64,000 bases of DNA from Tetraselmis striata (Eukaryota; Chlorophyta; Chlorodendrophyceae; Chlorodendrales; Chlorodendraceae): the NCBI GenBank assembly GCA_006384855.1, contig VCJN01002477.1:177200-241199 (forward strand). The letters are read 5' to 3'. The position numbers were made by a program, and so were the translations under genes. A model generated the notes under the pieces. That model searched no databases and was not told the DNA's origin. It saw only the letters and a program-made list of their open reading frames with translations. Of this stretch, positions 1 through 10,658 are shown piece by piece. How positions within the stretch are numbered: position 1 is the stretch's first letter; every line of letters begins with the position of its first letter.

Positions 1-2600
1 GAGGCCCTGCACCAGCGCCTGCGTCGACTCCTGCGGGTGGGACCCGTCGCGTGTCAGCGCATATATCATTGCACACATGTCGCGACGACAGCAGTGCGCC
101 CCGATCACGGCGGTCCTATCATATCGTGATTGGCAGCGACTATATGACGGCGGTGCCACTGACATGTACACGTTGCCATTAAATCAGGGAGAGCCATTTA
201 ATAAACCATACAACCTGCATGCTTATTGTGCCCGTGCTGCTGTGTACCAGAAGCTACATACAGGGCAATACGCCACTCGAGGGCACTTTCGGTGCCCCCA
301 TCAACAAAACGCATCATCGAATTCTCCCCAGGATCGTGCTCGTGGGTCGCTCGGGAGCATGGGACCAGGCCGAGTCGAGTCGGGGTTACGTCACGCATGG
401 AACTCGGTTCGTCATGCGTCGACCAGTGTCGGATACGCAATGATACGAGCGTTGACAGGCGGTGACCAGCAGGGTCCAAGCTTGTGATGGGTAGTAGTGC
501 GAATATACGGCCACCTGGCTACCGAAAGCTCGGAGCGGCAATAGTAGGGAGGAGTGTGGACGACAAGGCACATACATAATGGAGTCCAAATTAGTACTCG
601 TATCGACCGCCACAGCCGCCCCGGAAGAGCCGACGCCGCTCCCCAGTCGGCCACCCCGCAGGCGCGCCACCGATTATAGTTTCCATCCGCTCGACCGCAG
701 GGGTCGAGCAAACTGACTTCACGAGACAAGAGACATACACGAAATATCGGGGCGCCCTTCTGGATTGATTGGTTGGCGACCGCAAACATGGCGTCACGCT
801 GAGAGGGGATGGAGTTGCCGGGGGGGGGGGGGGGGGGGGGGGTCTCCGTGTCTGCGTGCTCCGATACCAATTTTCCGACACCCCTGCGTCGGCACGCCGA
901 CACCCGCCTCGAGGACAACGCACGGCGGCAATGTGTCGACAGGAAGAGGCATATATGGTGGATGGGGCGAGGGATGTACCGGAAACTCACCACAGTTCCG
1001 TTGCATTTCCTGTGGGGCAGCCGGACAGACACGCGCTTAGTTGGGTGCTGTAGATGTTGCTCGAGTGGGAGAGAGATAGTACGGTGCAACGCTGGAATTT
1101 CGTGAAAAACATGCGCTGGCACCATCGCACCAGTTGCCGCCGATGACCTTCGTCCTTGTCGTTGACATAGTGCCGTGACCCAATGCGGTGGCGTGATACG
1201 AGAGAGAGTGTGTAGTTGTGAACGTGGGGTGCGAGATCTTGCTTGGCGGGTGAGAGTGGTGTCGGGCGTCGTAATCTGCTGGCCGCAGATGATGAGTAGT
1301 AACGACTCCCGGCGACTGCGCGGCACCGCCGGTTCGATGGGGTGACGACTGCGCTGCGCCGCCGTCGCGGGTGGATCCAGCGGGGCATTTTAAATGCTGA
1401 CGCGGCCGCCGGCAGCGTCGTCGCGAAACGACGGTTGCGGTTCCGTACTTTATATCAATTTGGTTATAATTTTAAATTTCATCTTTGCCGCCGGATAACT
1501 CGTCGCCGCGGTTCGGCACAAACCCGCAGCTTTTCCGGCACTGCCGTCATCAGGGCCGTCTCGTGAGAGAAGGTTGCAGCAGCCCGAGTCGAGCTTATAT
1601 GGTCGCAGCACAACTCATGTTCCCAATACCGGGAGAGCTGATTGTTGCCGCGACGGGTAGTCGTCCTCGCTGAGAATGGCCCGTCGCAGCGACTCCTCGC
1701 GGTAGGCGCCTTGATGGCCAGCGCCAGTTCTGGTGCGGCCGAGAAGCCATCACATTTATATTTAAAAAAGAAAGTAGCTCGTATTTTCAGCATGGACAAG
1801 ACAAAAACGCGCGAGACGCAGCAGTGCTGGCGTAGTCGTGCTAATAACGCGACCGTATCGGCTGTACCTGTCGTTTAAAGCAGCAGGGTCTTAACTTGCA
1901 GGTATGGTTGTTGCCGAGGCGATAGCTTTGTTTTGCCTGCAGAAGCAGGGGGCTGTATAGCTTCTCTACTCCCCCACCGCCACCCAATGATCTCCCACAG
2001 CCCGGGGATTCACTCCGTCGCTATGCATTAGAGGCCCCACGAAGGGGTGGGTGCACAATCGGTGGTCCGTAATCAGGTGACCCGGCAGCGGCCACCAAGA
2101 CTCGCATGCGCAGCAGCCCGCGGGGGTCGATCGCACAGCCACCGCGGGCTGGCGGGTCTATTATGCCAGCGCCGCATAAGAGGGGTCCGGGGGCATGTGC
2201 AAACTTCTATAGACAGATGGCGCCGCCCATGCACAGGGGCATCCGAGGGAAGACAGTCCCTGCAAGTCAGACGACTTGGGCGAGGCGCCTCTTGTGGGGC
2301 CAAGGGCAGCGGCGCGCTGTACAAAAGAGGGTTTCGGCCAAAGAGCCTTGAGGCCGAGGCTGGTCGGGAGTCGCGAGGGCTGCGCAATTGCTTCTGCTCC
2401 GACGCCGGGCAGGAAAACTGTTGCCACCGCACCGGCCTGTGACAATTGCGATGTCTGCATACGCTACGAGTATGTGAACGATGTGCACCCGAGGCTACGG
2501 CGAGTATATGTAGGATATAACGCGGCCGCCTGGCAAGCGCTGTGCTTTTGAGACGGATGATTGTGGCACGCTGCACGGGGGCCTCCTTCATGGGATCGCG
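1..2600. other. no supportable gene
   Basis: Several open frames exist on both strands, the longest about 300 codons on the minus strand at 412-1,326. None shows a recognisable domain, a conserved-looking motif or a convincing exon-intron structure. The long minus frame is held open by high GC and contains a proline run encoded by the 23-nt G homopolymer at 820-842. I see intergenic DNA here. Confidence 0.5.
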
Positions 2601-2607
2601 CCGCTGC

Positions 2608-2612
2608 TTACA
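2608..2612 (-). terminator. TGTAA poly(A) signal
   Basis: TGTAA on the minus strand, about 176 nt downstream of the stop codon of the AP2 exons. TGTAA is the usual polyadenylation signal of chlorophyte algae. Three other genes here have the same motif close behind the stop, which supports reading it as functional. Confidence 0.4.
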
Positions 2613-2787
2613 CCGCATTCTTCCTGCACCGCATTAAACAATGGCTCACTGCGCTGGGAGCTCACGACTCACCCTCACCCACCCCAGTCCCGCGACAGGT
2701 GCGGCCTTGTCACGGCTGGTTTGGGCGTACAAGCCACGGTCCCAGGCACCGCAACGTCGGCGTGACCTCCCCGCAGCGCACCAAGCA

Positions 2788-4142
2788 CTACGGCGTGGCC
2801 CCGGCGTAGTCGGCGGCGGGGAAGTTGGTGATGGCCCGGGGCCCCTGCGTGTCCAGCACAAAGCGGTCGTACGCGCGCGCGGCCTCCTCCTCGCCGCGGT
2901 ACGCGCCGATCTCGGTGCGCTGCTTGCGGCCGCGGCCCGCGCGCTGCGTGGCGTACGCCGACCACAGGCCGCTGCGCTCACGGCGGGCGGCGGCGGGCGT
3001 AGTCAGGGAGGGGCCTCTGCGTTTATTAGCTGGGCGGAAACCGTTGAATAAGTGGCGTTTCTGCAACTGCGCGTTGTTGGTTGGTTAACAGCGGTATGCG
3101 ATGCCGACCGACCAACGGTTTTACCCGCGGCTAATGCCAATGCAATAGCGACGCAGTGCAGTGCCCCCCCCCCCCCCCCCCCCCCCCAGCAAATCGAGAT
3201 AATAATATATCAATGGAATGACCTGTGAGTGGCGGCACGGAAAGGAAATTGATGCACACCCAAATATCGGAAGCAAGTGCTATTTATGATGCTGAAACGA
3301 TGTCCACTGAAATGATGGCATATTTATGGATGGGCAGTACAGGCTGGGAGGGCGCGCACCTCCGCTGATTCCAGCTGACGCCCATGTACGTGGAGCGCCT
3401 GTCGGCGGCCGAGTCCCCGCCGTCGGCCGCCCGACTGCTCTGGGCGCCGGGTGCTGGTGGGGACGGCGCGCTGGTTTGGTACTGTTCCCTGCGAGACGAT
3501 TGGGAGCAAGGCAGCCGGGTCGAAACTCGTGCAGCACCCTTTTCCGAGTTGAATACATCTAATTCAATCGAGTCGGAATTGGCTCGGCCGCTATCGGGCG
3601 ATACCTGCTGAAATTGAGCAGCGCTCGCCGGCCATACAGGTCGAGCGCGGCCCAGTCGTACGCTCGCGCGGCCGCCTCGGCGGTGTCGAAGGTGCCCAGC
3701 GGCTGCAGGTCGCCCTCGTACGTGATAAAAGCCGACCACTGCTCGCGGCGGCGCAGCCACTTGACGCCGCGGTACTGCCGCTCGCCGGCGCCGTCGTCGC
3801 CCTGCTGCGGCGGTCGCGCGGGCCGGCCGCGCTTCCGGGGCCGGGCCTCCGGAGACAGCTCCTCCTGGTCCCAGTCCCCCCGGTCCGTCGCGACGCCGGA
3901 TGACGCCGCCCTGGACATCGAGCTCGTGGCGGCGGTCCCCGCCGGTACCCGTGAAGTAGACGGCGCCGCCGGCGCCGACGCCCGCCCGACGGGAGGTGGC
4001 GGCCGCGCCTTCAATACCACAGTCGCGGCGTTCGTCGGCCTCGTCCTGGGCCGCTCGACAGGCCACGTCCAGACCTCTGTGCACGGCCCGCTCCCGTCGA
4101 CGGTGGAGCCACCCTGGGCCCCGGTTACGCTGATGGTGCCTG
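2788..4142 (-). CDS. AP2-domain exons (two AP2 domains plus AT-hook), 3' part of a chromatin-reader gene
   Basis: Three exons are inferred: 4142-3605, 3488-3360 and 2971-2788 (stop). The first holds an AT-hook-like KRGRPARP and then a complete AP2 domain (about 57 residues, YRGVKW to ALLNFS, with the typical GTFDTAEAAARAYDWAAL helix). The second starts another AP2 domain (TYMGVSWNQ), which the third completes (EEEAARAYDRFVLD, ending ITNFPAADY). Donor and acceptor phases agree (phase 2 at both internal junctions), and the second AP2 domain is continuous only after splicing. AP2 domains bind GC-rich DNA as plant-type transcription factors, so a nuclear DNA-binding role is inferred. No ATG opens the first exon; an internal ATG near 3,918 could start a shorter protein, but a phase-1 acceptor fits the upstream exon ending at 5,286. 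It is therefore read as the C-terminus of the gene reaching 9,284. Confidence 0.8.
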
Positions 4143-5285
4143 CTGCCGGCAAACCGACGAGTCTTGTGTTGAGACTCGGTACGGCTGATGTAGCGATTCA
4201 GCGGGTGTGAACGCCGTTGTGAACAAGAGGCACATCTGACAGCCTTAATCGCAAAATCAATGGGCTTGATTCGGAGCTAAAAAAACAGCAGTGGCCTGGT
4301 TGCTCGTCTTTTGTTTGGGTTCTTGGATGCTGTGTTTAGATTATATTCCTATGTATTGTTTTGGATAATCCCTTATCTTATATGCCGCATGACTCATACA
4401 CAATATTACTGTGATTTCTTACCATGGGTCCCAGCAGTCGGAGCCGTGATTCAGCGCCCGCCGGCGACGCGATATACCGGGCGACGGCGGTGTTGCGGGA
4501 TTTCGACCCGCCTCGAGCGCACCTTTGGGACAGCCGGCTATCCAGTAGTCCAGCGAGGCGCCCAAGCTGCCGTCGTCCATCACCGCGTGGACGAGCTCCA
4601 GTTGCCCTGCCAGATGACCTTTGTAGCCCAGACGCACAAAATCCCCGATGCCCACCTGCAACACGTGCGGGATGTCGGAGCATCCCCTCAGATGCGGCCA
4701 GCCGTCCACTCGCATTGCAGAGAGTTAGCTTTGGGTAGCGACTAAGATGTTTGTTCGTCAAAATATGAACAATGAGACGATGCGCGCCACCGTGAACATC
4801 CTTCATAAACCGCATTCGCGACGAGTAGAAACCGGCCGAATTGGACTTTCCCGCATGTACACCTCGGGACGAGTCCGATCGGAGTCGGCATACGACGATA
4901 TCGGCGATCGGAGTCGGCATCGATGATATCGGCGCCCGGAAAGCGGCCCGTTTAGTGCCACGCACCTGCGAGCTTCCACCATCGAGCAGCACCGTCATCG
5001 ACTCCGTCAGCAGCTGCCCCCGCGCAGTGCCGCACACCACCGGCAGGCAGTCCGGTAGCACCGTCGCCAGCGCATCCGCCCTGCGTCCTCCGCCGCCGCT
5101 CGATGAGGGCTTATCATCGCCTAGGCAGCTAGCGTCAACCTCCTCTCGAGCCAGAGCATCGGGTACGGTCTTGCATCGCATGTCGACGAGAGCCACGCCG
5201 GGTGTCGACTCGGCAGGTGCTGAGGCAGTCGGGGCTGCAATCCCCCGTGCGTCGGCGGCTTGGGGAGATGGTCGAGCACGCTCAC
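4143..5285 (-). other. long intron, possible extra exon at 4,419-4,715
   Basis: Between two AP2-coding exons. The minus frame at 4,715-4,419 looks protein-like (IGDFVRLGYKG, then MDDGSLGASLDYW) and resembles the start of a BAH-type fold, but the match is weak and no clean splice sites define it. A competing frame is open through the whole region (to 4,378) but reads as low-complexity sequence. I treat the region as an intron with an undecided exon. Confidence 0.3.
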
Positions 5286-5664
5286 CACGGGTGTACGCCG
5301 CCATCCAGGGGCTGCCCTCCGCATACTCCGCGATCGGAAAATTGAGCGTCGAAGGCGCCAGCGACGGCCACAGCCGGAGCATCATCATGTCATGCGCGCG
5401 CGCTGCCGCATCGGCGCCGCGAAAATGGCCGACGGCGCGCAACACGCCGCGAACAGGGACGGTGCTCAACCACAGTCCGGTGCCGACGATCGGCTCCACG
5501 CCGTGACATATCACGCGCACGCCAGAGGACGGCGCGGCGGCGCCCTGTGGCGACACGTCGGCGGCGGCCGCGACACCCGCATGCACCGCGGCCATCACCT
5601 CCGCAACCGCGTCCTCCGTCAGGCGATCCCCCAGGTCCCCCGTGGTGGCGGCCATCGCAGCTGC
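5286..5664 (-). CDS. AP2-domain exon (divergent AP2 domain 1)
   Basis: A 379-nt exon with acceptor CAG at 5,665-5,667 and a strong GTGAGC donor after 5,286. It encodes a divergent AP2 domain: the first strands are poorly conserved, but the helix and end are clear (HFRGADAAARAHDMMMLRL, then TLNFPIAEY). The first ATG is at about 5,652. The exon is open upstream in phase 0, which matches the phase-0 donor of the PHD exon at 5,870, so it probably continues that transcript and is not a separate gene. The downstream junction is phase 1, as is the acceptor at 4,142. A separate AP2 gene starting at the ATG near 5,652 is the alternative. Confidence 0.7.
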
Positions 5665-5869
5665 CTGCGGGCGAGGCAGGGGTAAACCTGAGTATTTGCA
5701 GTCCCCCATGTTCTCAGGGGGGGATCTTGTCGGGTCGACGTAATCATTGTAATCGGACTAGCCAACCATGTGAATCAGTGTTGATGTACTACACGTTTTA
5801 AACACGATCAACGCAGTGGCAGCGACCTCGAATTGGGCACAAGTCGCGAGGGAAGCCGCGCCATCTTAC

Positions 5870-6857
5870 CTCGGAGGCGCGCGCCAGGCGCTCTTGCGCG
5901 ACTTTCTCGACGACGCGCGTGGGAGCGACCCCGGTGTGCCGGGCAGCCCCCCCCAGCGGGGCGCCGGTGCTGACCGCCGACGCGAGACCCAGAACGCAGG
6001 TCAAGCACAGGATGTTGCGGTCGCCGGCGGTGTATGTGTTGGGCGGTAGGCACCGCGCGTGGTAGCAGGTGGGGCAGTTGAGGCAGCGCATCGCGGCCGA
6101 GGCACCCGTTCCCGCGCCCAGGGCCGGAACTGGCTGGCGGCACGAGGCACACGCGTGGGAGGGGCACACAAAGGGGGGCAGGCTGCGGCTCGACGGCGCA
6201 CACGCGGGGCGGCGGACGCCGGAGGAAGTCGTGGCTGCCATAGGAGAGGCTGCGCCGACCTGCCAGCGGATGTCGCCGTGTGGCCGCTTGCGCAGGCAGC
6301 TAAGATGGAAGGATGCGCCGCAGCTCTGCACGCTACACTGGAACAGCTCCGACTCGGCTATCCCGACCTCGCCACAGTCCGCGCACACCGCCCAGCCGTC
6401 CCGGCACATGGGACAGAACCAGAGCATCCCCTCGTTGTCCGACGCGCTCGGCACGTCGGATGGCTCGAGGCACGCGGCGTGGAAGGCGCGCAGGCAGGTC
6501 CCGTCGCAGCAAAGCACGTCGCCAAGCTGCTTGCACACGGAACAGAAGTCGTCGTTCCAGTCGGCGTCCGCCGCGTCAGGGTTGTGCACCATGGTTGGCG
6601 GCGCCGGGCGGCCGGCGCGCTCGGCCGACCCGGTCCTGGCGGCCGATGCGGCAGCAGGAAGGCGCCGCGCCTGCGCCGACGCCGCCGCGGCCGCGGTGAG
6701 CAACGGGTCGCGCTGGTGCAGCGGCGGGCGGCCCCGGCCTCGACCACGGCCCCGGCCCCGGCCCCGGCCCAAGCCGACGCTCCCCGCAACAGCTGCCAGC
6801 GACGGTTGAGTCGCTATCGGCAGGACTGTAGCCTTTCGAAACGACGGCGGCTCAAAC
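5870..6857 (-). CDS. PHD-finger exon, NSD/EDM2-like PHD array
   Basis: A single 988-nt exon, acceptor at 6,858-6,860 and GTAAGA donor at 5,869. It begins with a Gly-Arg repeat (seven GR units) and then carries three Cys/His zinc modules: CSVCKQLGDVLCCDGTCLRAFH with CPMC, CADCGEVGI with CSVQSCGASFHLSCL, and CPSHACASCRQ with CLNCPTCYHARCLP. This order and spacing is that of the PHD-plus-extended-PHD arrays of NSD-type methyltransferases and plant EDM2, which read histone H3 tails. No SET domain follows. A stretch of about 29 residues between modules two and three may be a short unspliced intron. Phases at both ends join the Tudor exons (phase 2) and the AP2 exon (phase 0). Nuclear chromatin binding is inferred. 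Confidence 0.8.
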
Positions 6858-6973
6858 CTGCATGCGTGGCGCCGCATTATCAGAGCAGGCAGTATCGCAG
6901 AAGGAAACCACCGCTCGACACTGCCAATCGAACGAGCGGAAATGGAAGTCGAGTGCAGCGCGGGCGGCCGCAC

Positions 6974-9284
6974 CGCCGGAGTGTGCCGTCCATATTGGCG
7001 TCCACCCACGGCACCAGCCGCGCGTTCTGGCAGATGTACGCGTCCTCCTCCTCCCCGTCCGAGTCGTTCTCGCCCTTTCGGCAGCCGCGCACCGGCTCCA
7101 GCTCCCACACGCTCATCATCGTCACCACCTCCTGGCCCTCCTCCTCCTCGTCCCAGTACACCTGGCAATCCACAGCATCCACGGAGGCACGTTCAACCTC
7201 GGCCCCGCGTCGACGTGCAACACCACCACCAGCGCATGCCGCCCGCACCTGGATGTTCTCCCACGGCGAGAAGCGCATCGGGTCGCGCGGGTTGCGCTGC
7301 TGCTTGCCCATGATGCGGCCCGCCCAGTACGCACCCTGCGACTGCGCTCCGCCCCAATAAAGTCCGTACGTCAGCATTGCCCACAAGCGCTTCGCCCGCC
7401 GTTCTCCGCCACAATAAGAGGACACGCCGCGGAAGAAGGCGGACGGTGGGGCAGGGTCGGGGAGGGTTTGAGAGGAAGGGGGGGGGCACCAGGTCGTCGG
7501 GACTCATGTAGAACACGCGGATTCGGTCGCCGATGTCCCACGAATGCGACACTGCCCTCTCGTACCGCGTCCTGTGCGCACGCCGGGGAGGACAATAGCA
7601 GGCCCGGGGTGGATCAGTTGGCAGCGCAGTGACAAAGCGATGCGGTGCGGCGCTTGTGAGCGCGGGTGGTGGAAGTTCCCATTCCACGGAGCGTCACGCG
7701 CTCGGCTTCCATTCAGATGATGGCCAGGCGAAGGTCTGCTGATGCCTCAGACTGGGCTCATTTCTGTGCACGGGTGTGGGCCTAGGTTCCAAACCCTAAA
7801 TAATCAACAAGGGCCCGCAGACCCGACCAGCCCCCCCCCCCCCCCTACACATACTACCCGTGCAAAGCCTTGCCCCCGGGAGAGCCCATCAGAGCCAGGG
7901 TGGAGTTTACGCTCAGCATGTATGTGGCCTGAACTCCGGCTGCATGTAGGATAGGGGCGGCGGTGGTGTGCAATTAAGCGCTCGGAAACCGCGCTTCCAG
8001 GGTTGCCCGTGCGATGCGGGTGCCAAGGGCCCTGCCGTGCCCTGCACCGACCATGCGCGGGGGCGCGCTGAGGACTGCCTTTCCCAAGCCACCATCAGGG
8101 GATACACCCAGATGCGAGCTTGCCCCTAGCCCAGCACCACCACGCCAGCCCGCAGCAGCAGCAGCGGCAGCATGGCCCCCCTCTGCCCAGTGCGCTCATG
8201 GACAAGGCAACGCACCGCTTGATGAGGAAGTCCGACACGCCGGTGTCCAGGTAAAAGTCCACTGTGGCGGTGACGGCCGCGTTGGTGCGCCGCCCCGCCG
8301 CGCACGGCAGGGTGCAGCGCCCCTGCTCCGCGCGCCGCAGCGTGAGCCGCACGAAGAAGCCGCTGTAGGAGCGCACCGGGCCACCTACCTGCGCACCACC
8401 CGCAATGGCTGGCCGCCATCAGCATCAGCACCGGCACTGGCGTTGGCCTTGGCACTGCCACGGACAACGCCCAGATCGGCAACAGCGCAAGCATCGCCAC
8501 TGGCATCATCATTCGCCTCAGCATTGAAATCGGCATCGGCATCGGCATCGGCAGTGGTGGAGGTAGGAGCATTGTCATCCCCACCGACAACGTCGTTCCC
8601 ATTGCCGTTAACGCCGCCTGGCCGCCCGCCATGCTGAACCCCTCATTTCAGAGGGTTTCATGCGCACCTGGGAGGCGGGGCATCGCCGCATGTACTGCGC
8701 GCCCACCACCACGCAGTGCTCCACGAGGCCGAGGCGCATGAGCGGCTGCGCCCCGGCGCGCACCGCGGGCAGCAGCCCCGACAGCGCGCGCTCGCCCTGC
8801 ACCCGGCTGCGAAGGCTGCTCCAGCGCGGCTCCTCGTAGGGCAGCCCCAGCGCGCCCAGCTGCTGCTGGTAGCCCTCCTTGAAGAACACCACGGCCATGC
8901 CCAGCGGCGCCACGCTCTGCGTGAACTTGCGGATGAGGAAGCAGCGGTCGGGGTCCAGCGTGGGGTGCGCCAGCTCCACCCACACCGACGGCTTCACGCG
9001 CTCCTGGGCGGGACACAAAATGGTGCAACAAAAAACGATGATAACAGCAACAGCATCCAGGTTCAACCGCTCCTGGCGATAAAAAGTGAGATTTGCAAAA
9101 AAAAAAAAAACACAATTCAAAGTTTACAACAACAAACAGTACGAACAATAACATCCACGGTCCCCCGCTCCTGGCGGGGGCGAAAGGAACGGGAGGTGGG
9201 CGAGAGCGAGTACCCACTCGCGGGGCGGGGGAGGGGGGGGGGGGGGGGTACCTCGACGTGGAGCTCAGCACAGTCGCCCTCCAT
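6974..9284 (-). CDS. PHIP/BRWD-like cryptic-Tudor exons, N-terminal part of the chromatin-reader gene
   Basis: Six exons inferred: 9284-9252 (ATG start, MEGDCAELHVE), 9003-8668, 8388-8216, 7571-7490, 7335-7249 and 7161-6974, all GT-AG with matching phases. The joined protein runs GMAVVFFKEGYQQQLG, DFLIKR, TRYERAVSHSWDIGDRIRV, AYWAGRIMG, FSPWENIQVYWDEEE and SVWELEPV. That is the order of motifs in the cryptic Tudor region of PHIP/BRWD proteins, which reads methylated H3K4. The WD40 repeats and bromodomains of canonical PHIP/BRWD are absent; PHD and AP2 exons follow instead. The intron after exon 1 begins GTA and runs straight into a 16-nt C homopolymer. A further 5' exon cannot be excluded. 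The Tudor assignment is by motif order only. Confidence 0.65.
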
Positions 9285-9469
9285 CGCGCCGCCACCACCA
9301 TGCAAAGCGCGCGCTCCGGCGTCGTCCGGGGGAGGGGGGAGGGGGCGCGCGCGGGCCGGCAGGGACGATCACGCCGGCCGCGCGCGCCTGCCTGCGAGGG
9401 GCTGACAGGGCGGCGCCTACGCCGGCACGCAGCCGCCGACCGCAAATAAGTCAGCGAGGGGGGGCGAGG

Positions 9470-9472
<3 letters not shown>

Positions 9473-9506
<34 letters not shown>

Positions 9507-9561
9507 GTGGTCGACGGCGATGAACGACCCCCCCCCCGTCCCCCCCCCCCCCCCCCCCCCC
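9473..9561. repeat. G31 / C21 inverted homopolymer pair
   Basis: A run of 31 G (9,473-9,503) is followed 37 nt later by a run of 21 C (9,541-9,561). The two can pair as a long G:C hairpin, and the G-run can form a G-quadruplex. It lies about 190 bp upstream of the chromatin-reader start codon. Confidence 0.9.
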
Positions 9562-10075
9562 GGGGCAGCTATCCCATTCCACCCCTGGGCCGCCCGTGGC
9601 CCGTCGCCTCTCTCACCTGATGCCCTCCGATGTGCTGGCGAAAGCGGGGGGTGTGAGCAATCGGTTGTACAGGCAAGGCCCAGCGGTGCGTCCGGCGGGG
9701 GTCCTCGGCGGATGCGGGTCCCCGCTGGAGATATGATGAGCTGACCGTTGTGGCTGCTCGATTCCAGTCGGGGCCCAAACCCTAATTCTGCTAGCCCTGC
9801 CTCTTCTTCCGGGGAGAAAAACTCTACGCCCGCCACTGGGAGATGACGCTGCTGCGCGCTGTCTTTCTGAATTACGCTGCTCCCGTCCGTATAAATTATC
9901 AGTACAGGTACGCTTACCCGGGTATTATTGCTCATTCAGATTTAGCCACGACAACATGCAGTCGCTCTTTATGGGGCGTCTTGATTTCGTGATGATTTCG
10001 TGTCACACTGTCGCGGCGGCAGCCAAGCAGCGCAGGCGGTGTCGCGCGCGGCGGAGCAGATCTCATCGAGGCGGT

Positions 10076-10288
10076 AAGTAAAAGTAAAGTTCGCCCCGGG
10101 ACATCGGCCGAAGCCGCCCCAGCACTTGACCTCGTGCGCCAACTGCAGTCGTAGGTCTGGCATAGCCCAAAGACCATTGCCTCATTCGAACCCCGAAGGG
10201 CTAATGCATCAACCGGGTAAACCCGGTACACGCCGGGCCGATATTGCCGAAATACATCAGCCAGGGATCGAACCCGGGTCTCTCGCAT
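10076..10288 (-). repeat. SINE-like repeat family A, copy 1
   Basis: About 215 bp, visibly more than 90% identical to 49,571-49,784. On the minus strand it holds a pol III B-box-like GGTTCGATCCC followed by a shared body. The A-box end is degraded in this copy. It sits between two host genes. Confidence 0.75.
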
Positions 10289-10658
10289 CGAGGCGGTGTC
10301 CGCGACGATTGACGCGGCGCGGAGAGGACTGTCGCCGCCGGCGGTGAGGTCCAAATCATCGCGCCAGCGACGCCGGCGACTTAGTTAGCACTTCAGTCGA
10401 AGCGGGCCACCAGCTCGTACCATCCATATATTCAAGGTCTATCTATCCGCATCGCCGGTGCGATCCACCGTGAGTGCAGCAGCCGGCTGCTGTGGCTTGC
10501 TGTGGACTTGGCAGGAAGCAGGTCCGCAGATTCGGCGTCGGTTCGTCCTGCGCTTCGAACGCATTTTCGACCGCCGTGTATCGAGTTAGAGTGCAACCCG
10601 GCTGGCCTCTGCGGACAGGGCGGGGCGACATCGCCAGGGATCTGCGTTCGCGACCAGC

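Noticed and set aside
412-1326. 304-codon minus-strand open frame
   Set aside because: Low-complexity, Arg/Ser/Pro-rich, crosses a G23 homopolymer, no domain or splice structure; explained by high GC.
6059-7360. 433-codon plus-strand open frame
   Set aside because: Opposite-strand shadow of the PHD and Tudor exons; Arg/Pro-rich without motifs, while the minus strand has clear zinc-finger cysteines.
7785-7796. Telomere-like CCCTAAA
   Set aside because: Single isolated occurrence, no tandem array.
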